Below are positions 11,766-24,086 of a DNA stretch of 64,000 nt, piece after piece. The notes beneath the pieces were generated by a model. It made no database searches and was not told the origin of the DNA. It worked only from the letters and a program-made list of their open reading frames with translations. This DNA is from Strongyloides papillosus (Eukaryota; Nematoda; Chromadorea; Rhabditida; Strongyloididae): assembly GCA_005656395.1 (NCBI GenBank), contig SRSI01000068.1:310001-374000 (forward strand), written 5' to 3'. Numbering within the stretch: the stretch's first letter is position 1; each line of letters opens with the position of its first letter. The position numbers and the translations under genes were made by a program.

Positions 11766-13182
11766 ATGTCTCGTGCAGCTAAGAAAAATAGAAAAGTCGT
11801 AATCGACTTATCAGAGGACGAATTAGATGGTCCAGTTATTGAATCATCATCCGAGGATGATTTTAAAGGTGATGTCTCTTCCTCAGAATCGGAGGGAGAA
11901 TCCGAAAGTTTATCATCTAGTGTTGTTTCTTCAGAGGTAGAACCTTCTCCCGTTAAAAAGGGCAAGAAAAAGGTTACAAAGAACACTCCAATGAAGAAAA
12001 GCAGAAAAAGTGAGACTAAAGAGGAACACAAAGAGGATAAGAAGAGTGCACAAAATAAAAGAAAACAATCTATGGAAAATGTAAAAGAAGCGAAAAAGAT
12101 GAAAACGGAAGACTCCGGAGAGAGAAAAAGCACAAGTGGTAAGAATGAGAATACTCAACGTGCAGAGGAGTTGCCTTTTGCCGTCGAGTATGCCAAAACT
12201 TCTCGTGCTACTTGTAAACATTGTGGTAGTAAAATTGAAAAGGATGAATTAAAATTATGTACAAGATTCCCCTCTCCATTCTTCGATGGCTATCAAGAAC
12301 AAGGGTATGTTAACTTTTTAATAGGCCTTTAATAATTTGTTTAGATTCCATTTCGTTTGCTTCTTTAACCGAGCAGCAAAGGTTAAGCTTTTCCCACACA
12401 ATTTTAAAGGTTTTGACTGGATTAAGGAGGAGGATCAAGAGCGTATTAAAAAGAAGATTGATGATGTAATTGAGAGTGCTGGAGGGATGGAAGAAATTCT
12501 TAAAGAGTATATTCCTACAGTATCCATTGGCAAGAGGTCAGCAAAGTGCGCGGAATGTAAGGAGTCCTTGGAGAAGGATGAAATAAGAATTTCTTGCAAG
12601 AGTCAGAATTTCCATGTAAAATGTTATAAGGATTCTAATAAAAGATTTTTCAAAGGATCTTCAAAAGAAATTTATAGTTATAATAGTATGAGTGATGAAC
12701 ATAAAAAACTTTTGGATGAGCTGTTTCCAAAAGCTGAGGGATCAGTAAAGAAAGAAGAATTGGATGAGAATGAAGTTAAATTAAAGGAGCAAGCTAAGAT
12801 GATGAATGAATTAAAAGCAGCATTTGAAAAGAACTTATCAAGAGATGAAGTAAAAGAGTTATTGGAAGCAAATGGTCATGGCAGTGATAAACGTACACAT
12901 GAACGTAATATAAAATGTCTTATTGAATTAAGTTTGTTCGGTGTTCCTGAAAATTGTAAAAAATGTGGAAATATTGTTGAATTTAGCGAATCACAAGTTA
13001 AATTTATATGCAGAGGAAAAGATGAAGATCAAGTCAGGTGTGATTTTAAAACTAGAGCCCCCGTTGTCACCAGATTACATGTCCCCGATAATATGAAGGA
13101 TGAGAATGAATATTTAAATAAAGTTTTTATTCCAAGAAAACGAACTCGTATTTTACCTAAAGATACAATGGGAGCTGAATAA
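11766..13182 (+). CDS. PARP-1-like DNA-break-binding protein lacking the catalytic half
   Basis: Exons 11766-12304 and 12345-13182 (intron 40 nt) encode 458 aa, presumably nuclear. Residues 1-130 are rich in Ser/Glu/Asp, then in Lys (likely nuclear localisation). A PARP-type zinc finger follows, with C150, C153, H182 and C185 (EYAKTSRATCKHC ... GFHFVCF). A shorter second finger has C248, C251, H270 and C273. A PADR1/Zn3-type domain spans about residues 335-425 with C384, C387, C402 and C412 (LEANG, then LIELSLFG). In PARP-1 these domains detect DNA breaks and pass the signal to the catalytic domain. Here the frame ends at TAA 13180-13182 and AATAAA follows at 13247. There is no WGR, helical or ADP-ribosyltransferase domain before the convergent EDEM gene. 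It may be a regulator or competitor of full PARP, or a truncated duplicate. Confidence 0.85.
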
Positions 13183-13246
13183 ATTATCTTTTTTCAAGAA
13201 TAATATTTTTTTTATTATTTTTCAAACCCATATTTAATATTTTTTA

Positions 13247-13252
13247 AATAAA
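13247..13252 (+). terminator. Candidate poly(A) signal of PARP-like gene
   Basis: AATAAA lies 65 nt after the stop and 12 nt before the convergent EDEM gene's stop codon, supporting the short PARP-like gene model. Confidence 0.5.
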
Positions 13253-13263
13253 AGCTAGATTTC

Positions 13264-16200
13264 TCATTTTTTGACATAACTAATTAAACTTTTTTGGAAA
13301 ACTTGAGATGGGTTGGCAAAAGATTCACCAATTCTAACAATAATATCTGGGTTTTGCTGAAAAGCTTTTAACAAATCTTGTGATTCAACGTCGTATAGAA
13401 GAACGGTTGGAATGTATATATCATCTTCTTGTGTAGTGTCACCTACCATAGCAAAAGGTGGGGCTGTTTCGGTGGAAGATCCAACTACATTATCAATTAT
13501 TATTAAACCAATTCCATTTACATTTTGGGCGTTCCTTGATTTTTCTTGGAACATACATCTTCCTCTCCTCATAATTATGATTTTTCCATTACAATCTTCT
13601 ATATTATATAATGGTGAACATCCATCTAAAGGCTTCGCTAACTCTAATTTACCAGTTACCTAAAAAGTTTGTAAAAATAAATGATATTTAGAAACTTACA
13701 AATTTTGGATCGCTAAAATCAAATCCGTATTGAGCAGGAGAAGCTATTGTTTTATATTTCAATCCATAATAAGGTGCACTTATAATTTGCACTGTTCTCG
13801 TTAACTTCATCATCAGATTTTCATTGGCTTCCGACAATGTTTTGTGGATATTTATCATCTCTGTCATATAAGCTAATCCTTGTTTCGCTCTTGCAGCACA
13901 TTGAGCCTAACAAATTAGAATAATATTATATACATTTTATAGAAAATAAAATAGGTAAGAAATATAATTATTTACAATATAAACATTTAAAAGAAAATTT
14001 AAAATCTTATATACATATCAATCATTTTCATGATAAATTTTCCCAATTTTTTAAAGTAACTTAAAACAATTCGGAAAAAAATTATTAAAATGGCTAAAAT
14101 AAAAATCACAATAAAGAGAGAGATTAACCATCCAATAACACAAATTAAACCTAAAAGAACATGCTCTCCAATAAATTCTTTTCCAGCCATAACAATGACT
14201 TGATCACTTGACGATAACAAGGTATCTTCTAAATACTTTTGGGCTTGTGATTGAAGCTATAATTATATTATTAGGCATCTTATTCATTGTGTACAGCTGT
14301 GAGATGATTATCAACAGAAAGTTAAATAATAATAAAATATATATAGAATATATAAATAAAAAAATAAATACTATTGATAGTTGTTTAGAATCCACAACGT
14401 TAAGATACAGTTATAAGTAATTATAATAGAAACAGACATAAAAATTAGTAAGATTAAACTATTGGAATTTGTTAAATAACAAAATGTGAATAAAAATATA
14501 CAAAGACCCAAAAAGTGTTTTTTACTTACAGTGAAAGGAGTATGAGTGAATTTAATATTCCCTGATTTATCAAGCTCAACAGTAATACCTATGTCATTAA
14601 GTAACTTCAATTGCTCTTTGTCGTCGTATTTGAAGTTTTTAGGGTCCAACTGGGGTTGAATTACCTCGCATGTCTCATCTTTCAAACTGGATCCAGAAGT
14701 TAATTGTTTGACAAATGCTTGGGTTTCAAGACGAATACTCTTACCGTATTCGACAATCTTCTCTGAATTCTTAAATTCTTCCTCATAATAAGGACAAATT
14801 TTATCATATTTATGATGATCTTCATCAACAACTTCATCAATATCAAGGAATATCTTCCTAGGTTTATCTGTACCACTTTCTCCAATACTTAATGGAAGAA
14901 AGTGAGCTTCTGTTGTCAAAACAAAAACATCGGGGTCAAATATTAAATCTTCTGGTTCAGCAAAAATCATATAAAGATATTTGAAAGTTTCTGCTAATAA
15001 AAATGACTCCATTTGATCTTCATGAGTCATTGTTCTAACATCTTTAATTGCAGCAAACCCACATTTAACTTTAACATGATCGTTAAGACTTTTAACAACA
15101 TCAGCAGCAACCTCTAAATAATGTTCATCTTTGGTAGCTTTGTATAAAAAGTATGTGCTTTCAATAAATTCTGGTCTTAACAAATGTTGACCCCAATGAA
15201 CCTGAAAATCATAAGTAAATGCTTCAGGAATTAGTTTATGCTTTTTCATGACAAGATAAAGCATTTCGTGCATCTCAATCGCAGGTTTAATGTCGCCTTT
15301 CAAAACCTGTAATCCAGGCCAAAAAGCTAGTAATGAATCCATAAAACTCCTTGATGCAACATTTGGTTTATCCATTTGAACATTAATGAACAATCCTTTT
15401 TTGTTTAAATACTTCATAATAGCTTTGTAATGTTTATTAAATCGATGCAGATAAACATCATCTCCTAATAAAATGTATGCCTTTAAGCAATATTCATAGT
15501 ATGAATCTATACCAGCTCCAATACCAGATTCACGTCTAATCCAGTCACCAGAGTGAATATTTAATACTGTACCCATTAAATCACTTTCTTTATGTCGTTG
15601 TGACCAAAGAAAATCCATACTTTTTTTTGCTTTCTCTTCAAATATAGGATTACCAGTTAACCTCGATAAGGCAGCAAATTCTAATATCATTGTACCACTG
15701 CAAGCAGTGCAAGTATTCTTTTGATTTCTTATTTTTTCCGTTATTCCATATTTTAGATTAACTCTTGAAAAAGGTATTCCCGTTGTTGTGTTAAATGCTG
15801 GCAGCAGTTTTTTACCCAATTTTTCAGCCATATCTAGCAATTCACCTTTATACCAAGTCAGTCTATTTGAATCGTGATTCCTTAGTATATTTGCCATAAG
15901 ATGTGCTGATATCAATCCACCAACCATACGAATGTTAGTCTCAAAAACAGATACATCTAAATCACTATCAAATTGCACGTTATCTATAACAAATCTAACA
16001 GCTTTCTCAAATTCATCGAATTCTTTTAATACTATTAATGTATCTAATGAATCAACGAGAGTTAAGGAAAAATTTCCTAACGCATCATCGACATTCCCCC
16101 GACTTGGTGTGACACCACGCCTCCTACCTTTACAACTAAGGGGCATCAACTCATCATCGTACTTTGCAAACTTTAAATAAGAGGTATATCCATGGAGAAA

Positions 16201-16351
16201 CATTTCGTGAACAGTTTTTCTATAATGAAAATTAAAGTTTATGGTACAACTAAAGTCAAATTTACTTCATCTGTTCCTTGTCTACTATACATGTTGCACA
16301 TTGAATTAAAATTAAAAGGCATGCGATAAATAAATGTATTGATAAATTCAT
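13264..16351 (-). CDS. EDEM3-type GH47 alpha-mannosidase with PA domain
   Basis: Minus-strand exons 16351-16266, 16219-14530, 13906-13700 and 13659-13264 join in frame to 792 aa. Residues 1-22 are a signal peptide. Residues about 35-500 are a glycosyl hydrolase 47 domain: the acidic residue of FETNIR (E122), GAGIDSYYEY, LLRPEFIEST and the calcium-site TEAHFLPL are all present. A cysteine pair (CTACSGT) is also seen. The last two exons form a protease-associated (PA) domain, as in EDEM3. EDEM proteins trim mannose from misfolded glycoproteins in the ER to mark them for degradation. There is no clear HDEL/KDEL at the C-terminus (it ends SYVKK). The 623-nt third intron is unusually long for this locus and contains the exon listed at 13999-14256. 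Convergent with the PARP-like gene (81 nt between stops) and divergent from the ankyrin gene. Confidence 0.92.
13999..14256 (-). CDS. Candidate alternative terminal exon of EDEM gene (membrane anchor)
   Basis: Inside the third intron of the EDEM gene, on the same strand, an acceptor (ATTATAG, AG at 14258-14257) is followed by 86 codons ending in TAA at 14001-13999. The phase (0) matches the donor after residue 592, so splicing would give a 677-aa protein. It would have a helix (LQSQAQKYLEDTLL), one long transmembrane segment (HVLLGLICVIGWLISLFIV and beyond) and a basic tail instead of the PA domain. Upstream of the acceptor this frame has an immediate stop, so the exon must begin there. It could instead be part of a nested small gene. 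No AATAAA lies just downstream. Confidence 0.5.
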   Translation of the reverse strand, partial: LQSQAQKYLEDTLLSSSDQVIVMAGKEFIGEHVLLGLICVIGWLISLFIVIFILAILIIFFRIVLSYFKKLGKFIMKMIDMYIRF

Positions 16352-17511
16352 AGTATAATAAAATATTGATAGAAAATTATATACAAAAACAAACTTTCAA
16401 TTAGCTAAATATAGACATTACAATTTTAAAGAAAATTTGCAATTCTTTTGTTTCAGTTCAATTTTTGGTGTATTCTAAAATGAATAATATTAATAAATTA
16501 TAAATATAATTATTTTTCCGATAATAATAAATAAATTATGAATTGTCTTATGATATAAATATATTTTATTTACCAAAACAACTAGACATGATTGTTATGA
16601 TATTCATTTAATATTTTTCTAGCAATGTGAAATATATTAAGGAGAGGAGAATGTTATATTTAACGGTTAATAAAAAATTAAGTTAGTATTAAATAATTTA
16701 AACACCATTTTTGATAAAAATTAACATATGCATTTTAAAAAAAAATTATCACATGAATTTTGATTTAGACTAACTCAATATATTATCTAGATATTAAAAA
16801 TATTTATAAAAAATTCCGATAATGATCTAAATGTAAAAAAAAATTGATAAAAATAATATGACGAAAAGTGCACTTTGTATCCATTATTGCCAAGTCAACT
16901 TTAATCAATTGAAAAGGTTTTATAAATGAGCCGCGTCTTTATTTAACCCCCGTTGTGTTCATTTTGATTTTTCATTTTTATATCTAATTTGTGTAGGCTT
17001 TCTTTTTTTGATTTCTGTTAAAAAATAATGTTGATGTAGATATGATATCCATATTATATTTTTGTAATTGATATATTTGTTTGACTCTATCTATGTAGTA
17101 AAATGTAAATATATTATTTTTTTGTGATTAGCTTTTCTAAATTGACCTATTTTTAAAGTTCTATTATGAAACGTGGTACCTTTTACATACATTTTCTTAG
17201 ATTCTATTTAACTCTTTTATAATATTTTCCTATGTAAATACCAGTTAAAATTTTTTAATTGTAATATACTTTTTTTTGACAAAGAAATTTTTTTTAATTA
17301 TACCAATAATGCATTCTCCCTAATGTGAAGTGAAAATACCATTATTAATTTGTTATCATTTCACATATCTTATAATTGTTTTCGCAATCAAATTTATAAT
17401 CAAATTAAATCAAATTTCGATGATTTTTTTACACTTTATTTGAACTATTTAAAAAATTTTAGAAATTTATTTTATATAATTCATAGTAATTAATATTGTT
17501 TTTCTAAAACC
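16352..17511. other. Divergent intergenic region, EDEM and ankyrin genes
   Basis: The 1.16 kb between two divergent starts should contain both promoters. A less AT-rich patch at about 16,900-16,970 (with CGCG and CCCCCG) stands out and may be a promoter element. No gene seen. Confidence 0.5.
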
Positions 17512-19026
17512 ATGGGGAAAGATGACGTTGATAGATTTTTAAACTTTGATTCAATTATTAAAAGTAATAAATATCCCTTGACAAATGAAAAAGATGAAGT
17601 TAACAGGGAGGCAAAACAAACATTTTCAATGATTGATCATTGGACAAGACACAATGGAACTTTTAAAAAAGCTAACAAATTCGAACATTTTGATATTAGG
17701 ATGTACCATGAAAAAGTTATAGGAATGCCGAAAGCATATATTAATGTATGTTACCAATAATATTTATATATATTTTATGAGTTAATTTAGTTTTTACGAT
17801 TAAAATTAGAGTATAATGATTTTTGGAATTTGGCAAATTGTATCATACAAGGAGATTTTAAAAAGTATTCTGACATCGAAATCGAAATTATTCATGATAT
17901 TAAAAATAATCATGTTGACAAAAATCTTAGAGTCTCAGAGATTAGAAAAGAAATAACAAAAGGACTTGTTGGTTATACTGTAGATCAGTCAACTAGAGCT
18001 AATTTGATTATGTTTTTAAGTACACAAAAATGTGAAGAAAATAAAGAGAAGTGTGTTAAACACAATTACTGTGAATTAATGAAAATGTTGTTGGATAATC
18101 TTTCTGTAGAAGATCGTTATGCAATACTTACAGCAGAATTTGCCAAAACTAGGTTTACAGCTTTACATTTTGCCACTATGATGGGATCGCCATGTTGTTT
18201 AATGGTCTTACTCACTCATGGCGTTAATTCTAATATCTATGAAAAAACATCAAACTCTGTAATGTCTCCGATTTCACCGATGGTTTATGCACTAATGAGG
18301 GATAATATTTCATTTGTCAAAGTTCTCCTACTTTTTGGATGTAGTGTAATAGATTGTGTAGCATCATATCCAAATTCTTTAATATATACAGATTTTGGTG
18401 GTAAAATTCAACAGAGAATAAATTTTTTCAAACGAAGACTAGAAAATATGAAGATTACCTTCAAAGAATGGTGTTGTCAATATATAAAGGGATTTACAGT
18501 AAAAGAAGTTGTTTCAAATGTTCATGTATTACGAGGAGCATGTTATACTGGTAGATGTAAAAGTTATCCAATTGATAAAAAATATTTAATTCAAACACAA
18601 ATAATACATGTAGATATGAAATGTGTAAATGGACAGAATCAGGATTATCTTCAAAACGGAATTTTTCCTGTAATTGTTATTATTCCTTTTAATTATAACG
18701 TTAATGAGTTGGGTGGATGTATAAGTGAATTTCACGCTACTCGTGTTAAATTTGTTTGTGACAACAATGAAAATAAAAAAGAAACTGTAGTTAAATATTT
18801 GTACGATAATTTAAAAATGGAAGGAACATTTAGTGGCACTTTATCATATCCTGTTTTACCACTTACAATAGATCCTGAACACAATGGTTATTACTATATG
18901 TTTAGAATTCCAGATAACGTCATAAATATTAATCAACTTAAGATAACATACGATATAAGAAATATCAAGAATCCACAATATCTTAATTTGGCAATAGCAC
19001 TAGTTAATTTACAAAAAATAAGATGA
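17512..19026 (+). CDS. Ankyrin-repeat protein with orphan C-terminal domain
   Basis: Exons 17512-17745 and 17812-19026 encode 482 aa. The donor is GTATGT; the in-frame acceptor is the GAG at 17809-17811 rather than the TAG two bases earlier. At least one clear ankyrin repeat lies near residues 192-215 (RFTALHFATMMGSPCCLMVLL), followed by a second (MVYALMRDNISFVKVLLLFG). The C-terminal 200 residues (from about 275) have no motif I recognise; alternating hydrophobic strands suggest a beta-rich fold. There is no signal peptide or membrane segment, so it is probably cytosolic or nuclear. Function unknown; ankyrin repeats bind proteins. Confidence 0.75.
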
Positions 19027-22000
19027 TAAATTAATTTATTTAGTTGACATGCGGGTAATGATAACTTTGTTATTGTTCCAATAACCAAAATAATTATAAG
19101 TCATAATTGTTTTCAGTAATATTTTATTAAAATATTTTTCTATTTTCAATAACACAAATGTATATTTGACTAACGAAAAAATTTATCTGTACGATTGTTT
19201 CTAAAAATTTCAATTGTATCTGTTTAAAGTTAATAAATGTTATTTAGTGTGGATTCACTAATTTAATGTCTCAAATATGTAAAATATAGCCTTTAACGAC
19301 ATTAGAATCAACTTTCAACTACTTTAAATTTTTCTCATAAATGTTAAAATTAAACAATTTTATTGTAAAAAATTTGTCTCTAATAAAATTTCCCTATTAA
19401 TTATCCATAAAAATTATTTAATCATGTAAAATAAGTAATATACATAAAATTTTCTCATATAACAAAATTAATTTATTAACTTTATTGTTTATAAAATTTT
19501 TTAAATATGATACAGTTATAATTTCAATGCATTTTATAACTCAACGTTTTAAATGTAAACTAATATTTATTTTATAAGTAATACAATTATTTACAATATC
19601 TTTAAATAAGCTAATATTTTTCAAGCAAGTCAAATATTTTGAAATACAAAATCCTTAAGTCTTTTTTATTTCACTTCCTTTAGAATTTTTGTTTTTAAGT
19701 TAAAAAAAACTGTATTAACAAAACAAATATTGATATTGAATTGTATAAAAAGTCTCTTCACTTTTCTTACTAAAAAAATAAATTAAAGAAAATGACACTA
19801 TATTTATTATGATTCTAAAAGTAGTATCTATACTTTTATAAATACAAGTATTGTTTTGATGATAATTATAGTGAGACTATAAGAATTATAATACTTATAA
19901 TACGAGAAATTTATTTTTTTCAAAAATATTTTTACAGGACTATATATATTGATCTTATTTCTGATAACACAAATATTTTTCACCATTATGTGAAATTAAA
20001 CAGAACAAATTAATTAAATTACTATATATGGTAACATTATGGTTAAGAAATTTAATTCTTTTTCATTTTTAATGGAAATTTGACTTATAGATATTAGTTC
20101 TGTACATTCATGTTTTTATTTTCAATTAATTTTTTAATATTATTATTCAATCAATATGTAATTATATTATGGGCTTAGCGTTTGAATATATTAAAAAAAT
20201 GACATTATACATATTCAATATCAATAACTATTCTTTTTTAATAATAAAAAAAAATTAATAACCTTTTCCTCTCAAAATCATGTTTATTTTAGCTATTAAT
20301 TTCATATTATCAAATAACGTGAACATTAATAAGATTAACAATTTTTAATATGTTTTAGCTTTAAACATTACACTTCACACTAAGAGAGGTATTGATAATG
20401 ATTAAGTTTATAATTTAAAACAAACTGTTTAATAATAAAAATTAGTTTATGTACAATGCATAAAATTCCCATAATTAATATGAAATTTATCTTATGTGTA
20501 ATACTTTAATAAATATATATTATATATTAATTAAACAAACTAATAGATCACATTATTTTGTGCTTTTAATATTTTAAAACATCTTTTATATATTATTTTT
20601 TTACTCATTTTGAAATAATGACTCATAAGTATATTTATGTATACATTTTGTGGAAGTATTATAATTTTTATTTCATATGAAAAGTCTTTTTGTTATTTAT
20701 TTTCATTTAAGTCATTTTTATTATGTACTTGAATATTTTTTGTTTACCAGTGACGAATTGTAAATTATTTTTTATAATGTCCATTTTATTTATTAACTTG
20801 AATGAAATTTGAACTACTTTTCGGTGAATAATAATAAGAAAAATATTAATGATGTACGAATTCAAAATATATATAATGTCATCTTTAAAGAATAATCCTT
20901 ATTTTAAAATAAATATAAACTATTTTTATTCTACACTTTCATTGTACTCTTAGAAACCATATGTTTATTATTCATATAGAAAATTTTTTTAATATAAATC
21001 AACTTATAATATTTTTCGATAGACTAAGCATTATGTTAGATAAAGGTATAGATAGAATTACTATGTATTTTGTTTAATTTTTATTGCTAAAATTAAAACT
21101 AATTGGATTTTCATTGACTTATTGTATTGAATAGCATCATAACAACATCTAAAGATTTCGTCATTTTTATCTCATTAACATTTTTATAATTAGAAATTTT
21201 ATTCATATGAATATATACTAATACAAGATTTTTATTATTATATGTAGTTGATAATTCATGAAGATAGACGTACTATAATAAAAATAAATTTATTTAATTT
21301 AATTCCTTACTTTATTTTTATTTATCTTATTAGATTATCCTTTTATTTCTAAAGATTTTGCCGAAAGATGTTGTTAATGTTTTACAGTTTAAGTGTAATG
21401 TACCTTTAATAAATAAATCTTTAATAAAAGTTTATTAGCTATATATCTGGTTGATGATGAATTACATTTTATGTTTATTAAAATACTCAATACTTTCATT
21501 TATTTTTATATATTTTCTTCTGTCCAAAACAGACGAGTTATATACACTGTTAACTTATGGTTATTTTTATTTAACCGTTTTTTTTAATAACAAATGTCAC
21601 ATAAAAAAAATATAATCATTCAATAAAAGAAGCACAATGTTTTGTTGTCTTATGCTAATAAAAAAATTATGTATTTATATTGAATCCACATGTGATAAAA
21701 GGGATTAATTGTTAAAAACATTTATACTCAATGAAAACAGTTTATCTTTTTCAAAACATTTTTAACAAAATTCATTTCAACATACTTTATGCATTTACAT
21801 TATATTAGTTCTAGATCACTAGATGTAAAGAATTATTTAACCAAATCTATTTTTATTACATTATTAGTTAGATTTTTAATATTCTATCTTTATACATTTA
21901 AAAATCAGTACAGATAAGTTATTTGATTTTAATAAATCATCTTTGATTGTTATTTTATTATCCTTAAAAGTATTTTTATTAAATCCATAAATAAAAGAAC

Positions 22001-23298
22001 CACATTTAATATCATATGACAGTGATATATATACTTAAATCATGGTGAATGTTATTGACATTTCTATTCTCAAATCTGTTAAGCTGATCTTGTAAATCAA
22101 CATAATCCGATAAACAAAACGTTTTGAGTACATGATAATTCTTTCCAAATGTCTCTATTTATTGTTTATATCTTAAACAATAAAATTTGTGAGAGACAAG
22201 TTAAATAAATTACACTAATATAAACCATTCATGATAATCTTATTATTCTTTGATCATATTATATTTATGATCGTAAAAATTAAAACCAACACCATTTTGT
22301 CGTTTTTTTTTCCAAATTATATCTTGATATAAATACTGATAATTTAATTAAATACTCTTATATCATAAATTTAACCATCCATTTTATACATATCAAATGT
22401 AATGATAAGATTTTATTTATAATGCATGTTGTAGCCATATTATTTCACTTTTTAGAAAAACAATTTTATATATTATTATATTATATATTGACATTATCAT
22501 GGTAATTGGAACTATTATAAATTTTCAAGTATTTTGTTTATTTATTTTTAATTTAAATTTATATGTCATAAGATTAAAAGTTATAAAATAAATGTAGTAT
22601 AAAATTGAATTTCCATGAAAATGTTATTATCAAAAAAAATTACACAAAACATTCGGCTCATATTTTCAAAAAATACGATTTACTATTTTATTATCATTCT
22701 ACAATATTACTTTAATTGTAAAAATAAAATTTAATACTTAAGAGTAAATAACTGTTGTTTATGTTATGACGACCACTTTTAATCATTCCATAATATAATG
22801 ATAAAAAAATAAACGTCACTTTGAAAACATAAATATATTAATATCTTTTTACAGGCTTTTAATTGTTTTAAAAATAATTTTTTCTGATTAAATTCACGGA
22901 GAAAGTTATAAAATGATATAATATTTTTAAAAAGCAATTAAATTATTTTTAAAATACATTCGGTGCATTTTCATATGATAAATATATCTTTAATTAGTTG
23001 CGCATTATTTAAATTAGTATAAAACTATGTCTTTGATTTAGTTTTTAAATTGTCATTTTGTCATCTTTAAAATTTTTAGACAAACCAGCCATATATTACT
23101 ATTTTTTGTTTTGGTTCATTCTAATATTTATTTACATTAAACTTAAGCAGCTTGTTTAGTTAATTGTTATCAAATTTCCGGTGTCTAATCATACGACCAA
23201 AGTTAAGTCTAATATATTTTATTTAATAAAATGAACTACGTGTATATCAGAGATTGTCGTGGCATTTATATTTTATTTTTACACGGTAATTAGAAACA

Positions 23299-23423
23299 TT
23301 TACCCTGAGGTAAAACACTCATTGTTTAATTGAGTATTTATAAATAGATTGTCAGATCACGCGTATGATTTGAGTGTATTTACACCAAATCTGAGATGGA
23401 CAACACTCAATAGTACAATCTAT
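23299..23423. other. Cluster of inverted repeats in the desert
   Basis: TTTACC/GGTAAA (23299-23314) forms a perfect 6-bp stem. GATTTG and GTGTA (23367-23378) pair with TACACCAAATC (23381-23391) to give 11 bp with one bulged A. ATAGATTGT (23344-23352) pairs perfectly with ACAATCTAT (23415-23423). The motif ACACTCA or its complement recurs near 23315, 23371 and 23403, with a partial copy (TGAGT) at 23331. It could be a structured RNA or clustered protein-binding sites. Confidence 0.4.
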
Positions 23424-24061
23424 GATCAACTAAACGTTTCTGTTATTTATATTTTCCCGAGCCTTATCTTTATTTATACATACCACGTGAGTTGGTCGTT
23501 GTTTTGGGGATTATATTATTATTATTAATATTTTTTTAAAAAGAAAAAAAAAGTGCAATAAAAATATTGCATTTATCATAGTTATATTTATATTTCGAAC
23601 TACATTCAACTAGAGAATAAGTATGTAAAAAAAATGACTTATTCATCAGTGATATAAAAACGTTTGTTTAAACAGACTATTTTAATTTCACATGATATTC
23701 ACAATGTATTAGCAAGGCACTCTTTGTATTCCGTATCATTTATAAAGATAATATTCTTACAATGTCTACCACTACACGTGACAGTCACCGATATATAAGC
23801 ACTTATTCGCGCATAATCTCAAGCCATCAAAATTAAACACTGAAAATTTATAAAGGATAATATTATATCATATGCCCGGAGTGGAGTTAAAAATATTGGC
23901 AACAATTGTTCACATTGAAGACATAGATAAGTGAATGTTAACAATTCAACCAAAACACTATAAAGCACATGCCATAGATATTATTATACACTGCCATACA
24001 TAAAAGCGCACCAAAATCAACCCATATTAACAGTTTCTTTTGTTATTCTTAGTTTAACTTT

Positions 24062-24086
24062 GTCGTGGCCATAATGCCACAACGAC
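24062..24086. other. Imperfect hairpin in the desert
   Basis: GTCGTGGC and GCCACAACGAC pair with one bulged A around the loop CATAAT. The words GTCGTGGC also occur near 23,258. Its role is unknown. Confidence 0.3.

Noticed and set aside
14208..14420. Plus-strand hydrophobic open frame inside the EDEM intron
   Set aside because: It is antisense to part of the better-supported minus-strand membrane exon, has no ATG at its start and no acceptor, so it is probably its shadow.
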